Shown here: in pieces, positions 1-7,082 of the stretch | How positions within the stretch are numbered: position 1 is the stretch's first letter | Layout: every line of letters begins with the position of its first letter | NCBI GenBank assembly: GCA_050949885.1 | Contig: JBMNGO010000002.1 | Location: 248,001-312,000 of the forward strand | Source: JBMNGO01 sp050949885 | GTDB lineage: Bacteria; Bacillota; Syntrophomonadia; Syntrophomonadales; Syntrophomonadaceae | Direction: 5' to 3' | Length of the DNA: 64,000 bases | Notes under the pieces: model-generated | What the model was told of the DNA's origin: nothing | Database searches by the model: none | The model's input: the letters and a program-made list of their open reading frames with translations, nothing else | Translations under genes and position numbers: made by a program

Positions 1-131
1 ACCTGCGGATTGGCAGGAGTATTAGGCTGCTGCTGGTTCGAGGATTCCTTGTCTGCACAGCCGGAAATTAAGGCTATTAATGCCAACAGCAATATGCTGG
101 ATATAATTAAACCTGTTTTTTTGATTTTCAT
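1..131 (-). CDS. Lipoprotein, N-terminal part only
   Basis: Only the first 43 codons are inside the window; the gene runs off the left edge. The reading frame gives a lysine-rich start, a hydrophobic stretch and a lipobox (LISGC), followed by a Ser/Asn/Gln/Pro-rich linker, so the product should be exported and anchored to the membrane by its lipidated cysteine. Two ATGs are possible (137 and 131). The one at 131 is preferred because GGAGG lies about 7 nt before it, while it almost touches the first. What the mature domain does cannot be told from this fragment. A terminator-bearing leader lies just upstream. Confidence 0.7.
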   Translation of the reverse strand, partial: MKIKKTGLIISSILLLALIALISGCADKESSNQQQPNTPANPQ

Positions 132-137
132 TTTCAT

Positions 138-367
138 TCCTCCACCCCACTCTAATCTTTTGCAAAAAAAATACAGGTATCTCATCAATAATAGAGGAAC
201 CTGTTAAATTACAGCATTTATTATCATCTCCTTTCCAATCACGGGAGGCGCATCGGTTTCCCCATACACCCATCGGTTTAAATTCCCTGGCCATCTTAGC
301 TTTAGGAACATAAACTCGGAGAAAAATATACGAATTTGTGAAGCCTTTTTATTAAAGGGCTCACTGG
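138..367 (-). promoter_or_regulatory. Candidate structured leader upstream of the lipoprotein gene
   Basis: About 230 nt lie between a likely promoter and the lipoprotein start on the minus strand. The leader carries a hairpin with stem GGTGTAT/ATGCGCC (wobble pairs allowed), two copies of AAACCGATG about 22 nt apart, and ends in an intrinsic terminator just before the gene. This arrangement resembles a riboswitch or attenuator, but I do not recognise a known aptamer class. A short open frame starting at 294 runs through it but has no ribosome binding site. It could simply be the end of an unrelated small transcript. Confidence 0.35.
164..204 (-). terminator. Intrinsic terminator before the lipoprotein gene
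   Basis: On the minus strand ACAGGT pairs with ACCTGT, with further CCTC/GAG pairing inside, and an A-then-eight-T run follows. It sits between the leader and the coding start, so it may act as an attenuator. Confidence 0.6.
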
Positions 368-373
368 TAATAT

Positions 374-402
374 ATAATATAATACTATTGGATATTATTC
401 AA
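374..402 (-). promoter_or_regulatory. Probable sigma-A promoter of the lipoprotein leader
   Basis: On the minus strand TTGAAT is followed by a 17-nt spacer and TATTAT. The surrounding sequence is very AT-rich, so chance similarity is possible. Confidence 0.4.
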
Positions 403-767
403 TACTTTTGCAGCAAATGCAGACTAAGGTTGTGTCCACAGCAAATAGAAACAAGTGGCCGTACTTTTTGTTTCCTTATCGTTGCTCCTTAAATTCTGAG
501 TAAATCAGGTTACATAAATGCTTGGTTTTTCTCATTGCAAAATTTTTTATGATTATAAAAACGTCCTCTTGTTTCTCTAGCTTTAATCTGAAGAGGTTTT
601 TTGCCGAGTTTATTAGGTCAAATATGTCTTGCTTTTGTATGCCCTGGCATTTCTGTAAAGATCTTTTGCACAAGAAAGCATATTGCACAGGGAATAATTA
701 AATAAAGGCATGCATTAATATTAAAAATATTTATTGCAAAATCAAGCCTTTACAAGGAGGTGATTGA
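403..767. other. Intergenic region with no convincing gene
   Basis: This stretch separates the minus-strand lipoprotein leader from the plus-strand Spy-like gene. A 70-codon minus-strand open frame (476-688) is present, but it lacks a clear ribosome binding site and shows no family resemblance, so I do not call it. The part before the next gene is AT-rich and should hold its promoter, but no clear -35/-10 pair could be fixed. Confidence 0.4.
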
Positions 768-1220
768 TTGAAGAGAAAGCTGATATGCTCGATTTTAACT
801 CTGATGATAACCATGGCCATCAGCCAATTAGCCATGGCTGCTTCCAGAGGAGATGAAAGCGTCAGCCCCAAGGTAACTTCTGATCAAATTCCGTTGGCAA
901 AGATGCTAAACCTTAGCCAGGATCAGGTTAAGCAATTGAAGGAAATTAACGAAAACAGCTTTAAAGTAACCAAAGACCTCCGGCTCAGGCTAATGACCGC
1001 CCAGTTTGAGTTGAGACAGTTGAGGATAGAAGGAACAGACCAATCGGCCATGGAAGCCAAATTGAGCGAAATCAAAGAACTTAACGCTGAACTAAAAGCG
1101 CTCCGTGAATCCAAGCGGCAAAAGATTCAGTCTATTCTCACCCCAGAACAGCAGTCCAAGCTCAAAAAATTAAAATGTCAACATCGGGACGGTGGCTGTT
1201 GCCCGGGCAAGTGCCAATAA
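768..1220 (+). CDS. Spy/CpxP-like exported protein
   Basis: A 150-residue exported protein. It begins with a signal peptide (KRK, hydrophobic core, cleavage probably after AMA near residue 24). The rest is highly charged and helical, with LNLSQDQVKQLKEI near residue 47 and a closing LTPEQQSKLKKL, the paired LTxxQ-type repeats of the Spy/CpxP/ZraP group, periplasmic chaperones or metal-stress sensors in Proteobacteria. The tail HRDGGCCPGKC is rich in Cys and His and could bind metal (inference). The TTG start at 768 is chosen because AAGGAGGTGATTGA precedes it. It is monocistronic, followed directly by a strong terminator. Confidence 0.6.
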   Translation: MKRKLICSILTLMITMAISQLAMAASRGDESVSPKVTSDQIPLAKMLNLSQDQVKQLKEINENSFKVTKDLRLRLMTAQFELRQLRIEGTDQSAMEAKLSEIKELNAELKALRESKRQKIQSILTPEQQSKLKKLKCQHRDGGCCPGKCQ

Positions 1221-1229
1221 CATCGGAAA

Positions 1230-1263
1230 GGAAGCAAAAAGATTCTTTTTGCTTCCCTTTTTT
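1230..1263 (+). terminator. Terminator of the Spy-like gene
   Basis: A perfect 12-bp stem (GGAAGCAAAAAG with CTTTTTGCTTCC, loop ATT) is followed by C and a run of T. Confidence 0.85.
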
Positions 1264-1356
1264 CGAAAACTCAATTACCATGAACAACTAGGTATCCATT
1301 TATTGAAATATAACCTACGTATGTATTCATCTATTCCTGCACACCTGTTTGAAAAA

Positions 1357-1396
1357 ACACAAAAGAAGGGCTTCAGCTATGAGTCCGAAACCCCTT
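1357..1396 (-). terminator. Terminator of the tRNA operon
   Basis: On the minus strand, after the last tRNA, AAGGGG-TTTCGG can pair with CTGAAG-CCCTT, followed by CTTTTGTGTTTT. It converges with the Spy-like gene's terminator. Confidence 0.55.
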
Positions 1397-1408
1397 GATA
1401 ATTCTTTA

Positions 1409-1504
1409 TGGCGGAGAGAGAGGGATTCGAACCCTCGATGGAGTTTTTAGACCCCATACTCGATTTCCAATCGAGCGCCTTCAGCCAAGCTCAGCCATCT
1501 CTCC
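1409..1504 (-). tRNA. tRNA-Ser(GGA)
   Basis: A class II tRNA with acceptor GGAGAGA/TCTCTCC, a long variable arm and anticodon GGA in an ATTGGAAAT loop context. G73 and CCA are encoded. It reads UCC and UCU. Its anticodon and its GCCA end are complementary to the specifier (UCC) and the UGGC bulge of the T-box leader at about 6.8-7.0 kb, so it is the likely ligand. It is the last gene of the tRNA operon. Confidence 0.95.
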
Positions 1505-1556
1505 ATGGTAGTATTTTTTTATGGTTGTAGTTAATGTATGGTTATTTAGTCTGCAA

Positions 1557-1650
1557 TGGCGGAGAGAGTGGGATTCGAACCCACGGACCCGTTCACACGG
1601 GTCACTCGATTTCGAGTCGAGCGCCTTCAACCGGACTCAGCCATCTCTCC
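1557..1650 (-). tRNA. tRNA-Ser(CGA)
   Basis: A class II tRNA with the same acceptor stem as tRNA-Ser(GGA), anticodon CGA in the loop CTCGAAA, a long variable arm, and encoded G73 and CCA. It reads UCG. Its first 14 nt overlap the 3' end of tadA, including the tadA stop codon, so processing of this tRNA would cut the tadA message at its last codons. Confidence 0.95.
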
Positions 1651-2092
1651 TGATTTTGGCAAAAAACCTGGTTAACAGTTCTGCGCATTCTTCTTTTAAT
1701 AAGCCTTCTTTTACCTCAACCTGGTGGTTAAACCAGGGTGCGCGTACCAGGTCCATAATTGATCCGGCTGCTCCTGCTTTAGAATCCCTGGCTCCAAAAA
1801 CCAATTTCCCCAACCGGGCGTTAACCATAGCCCCCGCGCACATGGCGCACGGTTCCAGAGTACAGTAGAGAACTGCATCATTGAGACGCCAGTTTCCCTT
1901 TACCTGAACGGCTCTTTGCAATGCCAGTATCTCTGCATGAGCTGTTGCATCGTTTAATCGCTCTTTTTCGTTATGTGCCCGAGAGATAATTTCTTCGTTA
2001 ACAACGACAACTGCTCCCACCGGGATTTCACCCTGTTTATAAGCTTCCCGAGCCAAACAGAGCGCCTCTCGCATATAGTCTTCATCCCTCAT
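1637..2092 (-). CDS. tadA: tRNA-specific adenosine deaminase
   Basis: TadA converts A34 of tRNA-Arg(ACG) to inosine so that one tRNA reads CGU, CGC and CGA. The 151-residue protein has the zinc-binding and catalytic HAE at residues 52-54 and PCAMC at 81-85, as in the cytidine/deoxycytidylate deaminase fold. The start at MRDEDYM (2092) gives the usual family length; a longer upstream frame would run into the tRNA-Arg(CCT) gene. It lies inside a tRNA operon just after its own substrate tRNA-Arg(ACG). Its stop codon lies inside tRNA-Ser(CGA), a 14-nt overlap. Confidence 0.95.
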   Translation of the reverse strand: MRDEDYMREALCLAREAYKQGEIPVGAVVVVNEEIISRAHNEKERLNDATAHAEILALQRAVQVKGNWRLNDAVLYCTLEPCAMCAGAMVNARLGKLVFGARDSKAGAAGSIMDLVRAPWFNHQVEVKEGLLKEECAELLTRFFAKIRRDG

Positions 2093-2111
2093 ACAGGGGT
2101 TCACCGCCAAA

Positions 2112-2188
2112 TGGTGCGCCCGAAGGGACTCGAACCCCTGGCACACGGTTTAGGAAACCGTTGCTCTATCCTACTGAGCTACGGGCGC
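2112..2188 (-). tRNA. tRNA-Arg(CCT)
   Basis: A 77-nt cloverleaf with acceptor GCGCCCG/CGGGCGC, anticodon CCT in the loop TTCCTAA, T-arm GGGGTTCGAGTCCC and encoded CCA. It reads AGG. It sits about 20 nt upstream of tadA in the same direction. Confidence 0.95.
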
Positions 2189-2214
2189 ATGTTTTCCCTT
2201 TATCTTTAACATAG

Positions 2215-2291
2215 TGGCGCGCCCGCAGGGATTCGAACCCCGGACCTCCAGATTCGTAGTCTGTTACTCTATCCAGCTGAGCTACGGGCGC
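2215..2291 (-). tRNA. tRNA-Arg(ACG)
   Basis: A 77-nt cloverleaf with acceptor GCGCCCG/CGGGCGC, anticodon ACG in the loop CTACGAA, and encoded CCA. A34 is the known TadA target, and tadA lies two genes downstream in the same operon. Confidence 0.95.
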
Positions 2292-2342
2292 ATAAACTAT
2301 TCTTTTAATACTCCCCTTAAGGGATATTGTTTTTAATAAAAG

Positions 2343-2436
2343 TGGCGGAGAGAGAGGGATTCGAACCCTCGAGACAGGTTTTAGCCGTCTACTCGCTTAG
2401 CAGGCGAGCGCCTTCAGCCTACTCGGCCATCTCTCC
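2343..2436 (-). tRNA. tRNA-Ser(GCT)
   Basis: A class II tRNA with acceptor GGAGAGA/TCTCTCC, anticodon GCT in the loop CTGCTAA, a long variable arm, and G73 with CCA encoded. It reads AGC and AGU. Confidence 0.95.
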
Positions 2437-2496
2437 ACACAATTTTAATCAGCTTTTCTATTTTAACCTATTTAAAACATACTTGCCAGAGCAAAA

Positions 2497-2586
2497 TGGC
2501 GGAGGAGGTGGGATTCGAACCCACGGAACCCGTAGAGGTTCAACGGTTTTCAAGACCGCCTCCTTCAACCGCTCGGACACCCCTCC
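2497..2586 (-). tRNA. tRNA-Ser(TGA)
   Basis: A class II tRNA with acceptor GGAGGGG/CTCCTCC, anticodon TGA in the loop CTTGAAA, a long variable arm, and G73 with CCA encoded. It reads UCA and other UCN codons by wobble. It is the first gene of the tRNA operon, directly behind a promoter. Confidence 0.95.
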
Positions 2587-2613
2587 TGAGCTTCTATGCC
2601 CAATGCAAGGGAA

Positions 2614-2643
2614 AGTATATCACAGCCCCTATTGTCTTGTCAA
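2614..2643 (-). promoter_or_regulatory. Promoter of the tRNA-tadA operon
   Basis: On the minus strand TTGACA, an 18-nt spacer and TATACT lie between the serS stop codon and tRNA-Ser(TGA). The tRNA operon therefore probably has its own promoter rather than relying on read-through from serS. Confidence 0.75.
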
Positions 2644-2655
2644 CCAAACAGCCTT

Positions 2656-3939
2656 CTAGATTCCCTGCCTGGAAATTACTCCTATCCCGCCCATATAGGG
2701 CCTAAGGACTTCAGGTACAACAACGGATCCATCCTTCTGCTGGTAGTTTTCCAGAATAGCTGCAACTGTCCTCCCTATAGCTACCCCTGAGCCGTTTAAA
2801 GTATGCACATACTGCAGCTTTGCTTGGGGAGCAGGTCTATACCTGATATTGGCCCTCCGGGCCTGAAAATCTTCACAGTTGGAACAAGATGATATTTCCT
2901 TATAATCATTATAGCCAGGCATCCAGACCTCAATGTCATAGGTTTTTGCGGACGAGAATCCCATATCCCCGCTGGAAAGCAAAACTACCCGGTAAGGGAG
3001 CTTCAGTTTCTGTAAAACTGCTTCGGCATCCTGGGTAAGTTTTTCTAATTCATCATACGAAGTCTCCGGTTTAACTATCTTGACTAGCTCTACTTTGTTA
3101 AACTGGTGCTGGCGGATTACGCCCCTAGTATCCCGGCCGTGCGACCCTGCTTCAGCCCGAAAACAAGGAGTATAGGCGGTAAGGTACAGCGGCAGATCGC
3201 TATCGTCCAGTATTTCTTCCCTGTACAGGTTGGTCAATGGTACTTCTGCAGTAGGGATCATATACATATCGTTGCCTTCTATTTTAAACATATCTTCAGC
3301 AAATTTCGGAAGTTGGCCCGTCCCCACCATACACCGGGCAGCCACCATAAAGGGCGGCAGGATTTCTTGATAACCATGCATCTGGGTATGAGTGTCCAGG
3401 AAAAAGTTTATAATAGCTCTTTCCAATCTGGCACCCAGCCCTCGGTAGACTGTAAACCGGGCACCAGAGAGTTTAGCTGCCCTTTCAAAATCCAAAATAT
3501 TTAGATATGGCCCAATATCCCAGTGCGCCCTAGGTTCAAAGTCGAATACCGGAGGCTCTCCCCACCGCCTGATTTCTACATTGCTCTTTTCATCTGCCCC
3601 GATGGGTACAGAATCGTGAGGAAGATTGGGTATATTCAAAAGAGTTTTTTCGATTTCGGCTTCAACCTTTTTAAGTTCTTCATCCAAAGTTTTTATCTTT
3701 TGCCCAACTTCCTGAACCTGAGCCATCAAAGCTGAGGCATCCTCCCCGGCTTTTTTCATTTTTCCTACTTGCTGAGAGGATTCGTTACGGAACTTCTTTA
3801 GTTCCTCAACCTCTGCCAGTATTTCCCTGCGTTGACGATCCATAGCCAAAAACCCGTCCAGAGCACCGGATAGCTGTCTTGCTTGCAGCTTTGCTTCCAC
3901 CCGTTCTGGTTCTGTTCTGATAAGTTTTGCGTCTAACAT
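2656..3939 (-). CDS. serS: Seryl-tRNA synthetase
   Basis: A class II synthetase that charges serine tRNAs and also tRNA-Sec. Its 427 residues are the usual size. The N-terminal ~110 residues form the helical coiled-coil arm that grips the long variable arm (many E/K/Q heptads). Motif 2 is seen as FRAEAGSHGRDTRG and motif 3 as GVAIGRTVAAILENY near the C-terminus. The ATG at 3939 follows GGAGGTCCGGC. It is the third gene of the T-box operon, 16 nt after serA, so synthetase supply should rise with uncharged tRNA-Ser. A full set of serine tRNAs lies just downstream. Confidence 0.97.
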   Translation of the reverse strand: MLDAKLIRTEPERVEAKLQARQLSGALDGFLAMDRQRREILAEVEELKKFRNESSQQVGKMKKAGEDASALMAQVQEVGQKIKTLDEELKKVEAEIEKTLLNIPNLPHDSVPIGADEKSNVEIRRWGEPPVFDFEPRAHWDIGPYLNILDFERAAKLSGARFTVYRGLGARLERAIINFFLDTHTQMHGYQEILPPFMVAARCMVGTGQLPKFAEDMFKIEGNDMYMIPTAEVPLTNLYREEILDDSDLPLYLTAYTPCFRAEAGSHGRDTRGVIRQHQFNKVELVKIVKPETSYDELEKLTQDAEAVLQKLKLPYRVVLLSSGDMGFSSAKTYDIEVWMPGYNDYKEISSCSNCEDFQARRANIRYRPAPQAKLQYVHTLNGSGVAIGRTVAAILENYQQKDGSVVVPEVLRPYMGGIGVISRQGI

Positions 3940-3955
3940 GCCGGACCTCCAACAA

Positions 3956-5548
3956 TTATAATCGAAGTAATTTTGGCTTGCTTAGAATTCCATCCACTTT
4001 GCTTAATTCAATTAAAACCTCTTCTTCAACCTTATTATCAACATTGACGATCATAATCGCTTCTTCGCCCTTTGTCTTACGGGCTACTTTCATACCCGCA
4101 ATATTAACCCCCTGGTCTCCCAATAATGTAGCAAAGGGCCCGATTACCCGGGGACGGTCTTGATTCTTGACTACCAGCATATATCCCTCCAGGGTGCTTT
4201 CCGTTTCAAAGCCATTTATTTCCACCAAAGCTGGTTTCCGGGCTCTGGTTAGAGTGCCTGCTACTTCCAAATCATGCCCTTTGTTGAAAATCTTGGCGGT
4301 TATTAGGTTTTTGTACCTTTTGGGACTCTGATCTTCCTTGGTTACATAAATTTTAATGCCTCTTTCTTCAGCCATAAGCTTGGCATTAACATAATTTACT
4401 TTTTCCCACATTACCGGTTCTAAAAGCCCTTTGAGAAATCCAACGGTCAGCATTTCTGTTTCATTCTGGCTGATGGGTCCGCTGTAAGTTAACTCCACTC
4501 TATTAACAGGTGCTTTTTCCAACTGGTAGTATATATTGCCCAGTTTTTCTGCCAGAGTAATGTAAGGCCGCAAATAATCCAATTCTTCCCCCAGCATGGT
4601 AGGCAAATTTACTACATTGGGTACAATGTCCCCCTTGAGTGCTTTTATTACCTGCTCAGCTATGTTTTCTCCTACCCTTTTTTGTGCTTCAAAGGTGTCT
4701 GCTCCCAAATGGGGCGAACAAACCACCTGCTTAAACTCAAAGAGAGGATTTTCAGTAGCAGGTTCTACCTCAAACACATCCAGCCCCGCGCTAGCTACTT
4801 TGCCGCTTTTTAAAGCCTCTACCAGCGCTGCTTCTTTAATGATCCCTCCACGGGCACAGTTTACTACCCGAACTCCGTCCTTAGCCATATTAAGTAGTCT
4901 TTCATCTATCATGTGCATGGTTTCTTCATTTCTGGGTGTATGCACAGTTATAATATCGGCTTGTTGAACCAGTTCTTCTAAAGTTTGACACTTTTCTACT
5001 CCAAATCGTTCAAATCGCTCATCGGCAATATAGGGATCATAGGCTATGACTCTCATATTAAAGGATTTAAGTCGTGTTGCTACCATTGAGCCAATTCTGC
5101 CTAAACCCACTATTCCTACCGTTTTTCCGTAAAGTTCAGTGCCTCTAAAAGGTTTTCTGTCCCAGATTCCGGCTTTCAGAGTCTCATTGGCCCAAGCTGT
5201 ATTACGCGCCGATGACAATAAGAGACTTATGGTTTGTTCAGCAGCGGAAATAGTGTTGCTGTCAGGAGTATTGGCTACAATAATACCATACCGGGTACAA
5301 ACATCTACATCGATGTTGTCAATCCCGTTTCCTGCTCTTCCCACTACCTTTAGTCTCGTACCTTTACTTACCAATTCCTCGTCCACTTTTGTCACACTAC
5401 GGACAATTAGGGCATCATACTGGTCAATAATTTTCAACAAATCTTCCCTTGAAATACCATCGCAATAATTCACTTCCAGCTCTTTGCGCAGCAGGTCTAA
5501 GCCCTCTTCTGCAATTCTTTCCGTTACTATTACCTTTTGTTTTTGCAC
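3956..5548 (-). CDS. serA: D-3-phosphoglycerate dehydrogenase
   Basis: Catalyses the first step of serine synthesis, oxidising 3-phosphoglycerate with NAD+. The 530-residue protein is the long form. The substrate domain includes VRSVTKVD, the nucleotide domain has GIVGLGRIG at about residue 145, and SPHLGADT carries the catalytic His. A middle ASB-type domain and a C-terminal ACT domain (about 455-530) follow; the latter is where serine feedback inhibition acts in relatives. The GTG at 5548 is chosen because AAAGGAG lies about 8 nt before it; a longer frame to 5587 would overlap the preceding gene. It lies between the aminotransferase and serS. Confidence 0.95.
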   Translation of the reverse strand: MQKQKVIVTERIAEEGLDLLRKELEVNYCDGISREDLLKIIDQYDALIVRSVTKVDEELVSKGTRLKVVGRAGNGIDNIDVDVCTRYGIIVANTPDSNTISAAEQTISLLLSSARNTAWANETLKAGIWDRKPFRGTELYGKTVGIVGLGRIGSMVATRLKSFNMRVIAYDPYIADERFERFGVEKCQTLEELVQQADIITVHTPRNEETMHMIDERLLNMAKDGVRVVNCARGGIIKEAALVEALKSGKVASAGLDVFEVEPATENPLFEFKQVVCSPHLGADTFEAQKRVGENIAEQVIKALKGDIVPNVVNLPTMLGEELDYLRPYITLAEKLGNIYYQLEKAPVNRVELTYSGPISQNETEMLTVGFLKGLLEPVMWEKVNYVNAKLMAEERGIKIYVTKEDQSPKRYKNLITAKIFNKGHDLEVAGTLTRARKPALVEINGFETESTLEGYMLVVKNQDRPRVIGPFATLLGDQGVNIAGMKVARKTKGEEAIMIVNVDNKVEEEVLIELSKVDGILSKPKLLRL

Positions 5549-5576
5549 CGATAATGCTCCTTTCCTCAACCCTTGG

Positions 5577-6737
5577 TCAAACGGCATGCCACCGGGAAAT
5601 ATATTCCTGAGCTTTTCCTACTCCCTTTCCTAAAGTGATTGGGTGCCCTATCTTTTGTAGCCCAATCTCCATAGCTGCTATTACTGAGAGTAGATCTAAT
5701 TCCCTTACATAACCTAGATGTCCGATGCGTATAATTACATCATCCAGGCTCTGCTGCCCTCCTGCCAGGGCAATATTAAATTCGTCCAACATATATTTTC
5801 TTATTTTATTGGCATCTTTTTTCCCAGGAGCCACAACTGCCGTAACGGCAGGGGAAGCCACTTCATCCTGGGCCAGTAAAGAAAGTCCCATTTCTCTTAC
5901 TGCACTTCTGACCATGTCTCTATAGTTTTTATGTCTGGCCAGGACCTTTTCTAAACCTTCCTCAAATAACATTTTTAATGATTCCTGCAACCCATAATAA
6001 AGAGATATGGGGGGAGTAAAGGGGTTTTGGCTCTTTTGCAGGTACTGCAATCCTTTAGTAATACTCCAGTAGAATTTGCGGTTAGTACTTTTTTTATGAA
6101 TCTCCAGGGCACGATCATTAAAACCTATAAAACTTAATCCGGGGGGGATCATAAAGGCCTTTTGTGACCCGCTGACAACAACATCCACGTTCCATTCATC
6201 CATCTTTAAATCCATAGCCACCAGCGAACTTACAGCATCGACTATAAAAAGGGCCGGATGATCTCCCATGGCTTCTCTGATTGCTTTGACATCATTAAAA
6301 ACTCCGGTGGACGTCTCATTATGAGTAATTAGCACTGCTTTTATCTCATGTTGGCTGTCTTTCTTCACCCTTTCGGCGACTACATTGGGATCAGCCGCTT
6401 CTCCCCAGGGAAAATCGAGTTTTTCTACATCTGCTCCAAATTCTTGTGCTATCTGGGCAAATCTGTCTCCGAATACTCCAATGGAAATGGATAAGACTTT
6501 ATCCCCTGGAGAGATAAAATTTACCACCGCTGCTTCCATGGCTCCTGTTCCAGAGGCAGGATAAATTAAAAGATGTCCTTTGGTTTGGTAAATTCTTTTT
6601 ACATTTTCGGTGACCTCATTTACAATAGCCATAAATTCAGGGCCCCTGTGATTTACCAATGGTTTACTCATGGCCCTAACCACTCTTTCGGGAACAGGTG
6701 TCGGACCAGGGAGTAATAAATACTGCTCACCTATCAT
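5577..6737 (-). CDS. Class V aminotransferase (serine pathway, alanine-glyoxylate type)
   Basis: A 386-residue PLP-dependent enzyme of the alanine-glyoxylate/serine-pyruvate aminotransferase family. Visible features are LLPGPTPVP at the N-terminus, the cofactor region ASGTGAMEAA, the Asp in IVDAVSS, and the PLP lysine K193 in SGSQKAF. First in a T-box(Ser) operon with serA and serS, it probably supplies the transamination step to phosphoserine or serine, replacing a classical SerC (inference from context; the substrate is not shown). The ATG at 6737 follows AAGGAGG. An upstream frame extension to 6821 reads through the leader terminator and is rejected. Confidence 0.85.
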   Translation of the reverse strand: MIGEQYLLLPGPTPVPERVVRAMSKPLVNHRGPEFMAIVNEVTENVKRIYQTKGHLLIYPASGTGAMEAAVVNFISPGDKVLSISIGVFGDRFAQIAQEFGADVEKLDFPWGEAADPNVVAERVKKDSQHEIKAVLITHNETSTGVFNDVKAIREAMGDHPALFIVDAVSSLVAMDLKMDEWNVDVVVSGSQKAFMIPPGLSFIGFNDRALEIHKKSTNRKFYWSITKGLQYLQKSQNPFTPPISLYYGLQESLKMLFEEGLEKVLARHKNYRDMVRSAVREMGLSLLAQDEVASPAVTAVVAPGKKDANKIRKYMLDEFNIALAGGQQSLDDVIIRIGHLGYVRELDLLSVIAAMEIGLQKIGHPITLGKGVGKAQEYISRWHAV

Positions 6738-6771
6738 TTTTATAGCCTCCTTCAAATTTGTATTTATATAC

Positions 6772-7001
6772 AAAAAACTCTCGCCCTGATTAGGGACGAG
6801 AGACCTTTCCCGCGTTGCCACCCTTGTTGGTTATTAAACCCGCTCAATGGTTTTAACGGTACCACCGATCCTGTTTGTTCACAGTCTGCTCCTTGGGTGG
6901 ATTCAAAGCCTCCTACACTGATTCGCACCAACCACCAGTTCTCTTTACTAGCTTCGGCTTTTACTAATCCCTTTCATCGCATTTGCCGCTTATTAAATTT
7001 G
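6772..7001 (-). promoter_or_regulatory. Serine T-box leader (specifier UCC)
   Basis: On the minus strand the leader has a stem I with 5' AGTA and, on the 3' side, GAA then UCC then A (UCC at 6901-6899), the layout of a T-box specifier loop followed by a purine. Flanking pairs AAAGCC/GGCTTT and GGG/CCC frame it. The distal-loop sequence AGAGAACTGGTGG, the T-box consensus AAGGGTGGCAACGCGG with bulge UGGC (6820-6817), and a competing terminator (CTCTCG, CCCT, AATC, AGGG, CGAGAG and six T at 6772-6802) follow. UGGC pairs with the GCCA end of all serine tRNAs here. Uncharged tRNA-Ser(GGA) should favour read-through into the aminotransferase, serA and serS. Confidence 0.93.
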
Positions 7002-7007
7002 AGGTTT

Positions 7008-7036
7008 ATTATATAATACGGTAACCGGTTTGACAA
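7008..7036 (-). promoter_or_regulatory. Promoter of the serine T-box operon
   Basis: On the minus strand TTGTCA, a 17-nt spacer and TATAAT precede the T-box. The transcript should start near 7001. Confidence 0.85.
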
Positions 7037-7082
7037 GAAAATATCGCTCATTATACAGTATTTTTTCTGCTAATGGCATGGC

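Noticed and set aside
22..294. 90-codon open frame on the minus strand
   Set aside because: It overlaps the lipoprotein gene in another frame and runs through a terminator; no ribosome binding site.
476..688. 70-codon open frame on the minus strand
   Set aside because: No ribosome binding site, no recognisable family, and it lies in an AT-rich gap; likely chance.
1521..1868. Open frames running across the tRNA genes on the plus strand (also near 1973-2209 and 2327-2705)
   Set aside because: They are antisense to tRNA genes and tadA; repeated peptides such as REWDSNPRT reflect conserved tRNA sequence, not proteins.
6738..6821. N-terminal extension of the aminotransferase
   Set aside because: It lies within the T-box terminator and antiterminator, and the ATG at 6737 has a good ribosome binding site and the family N-terminus.
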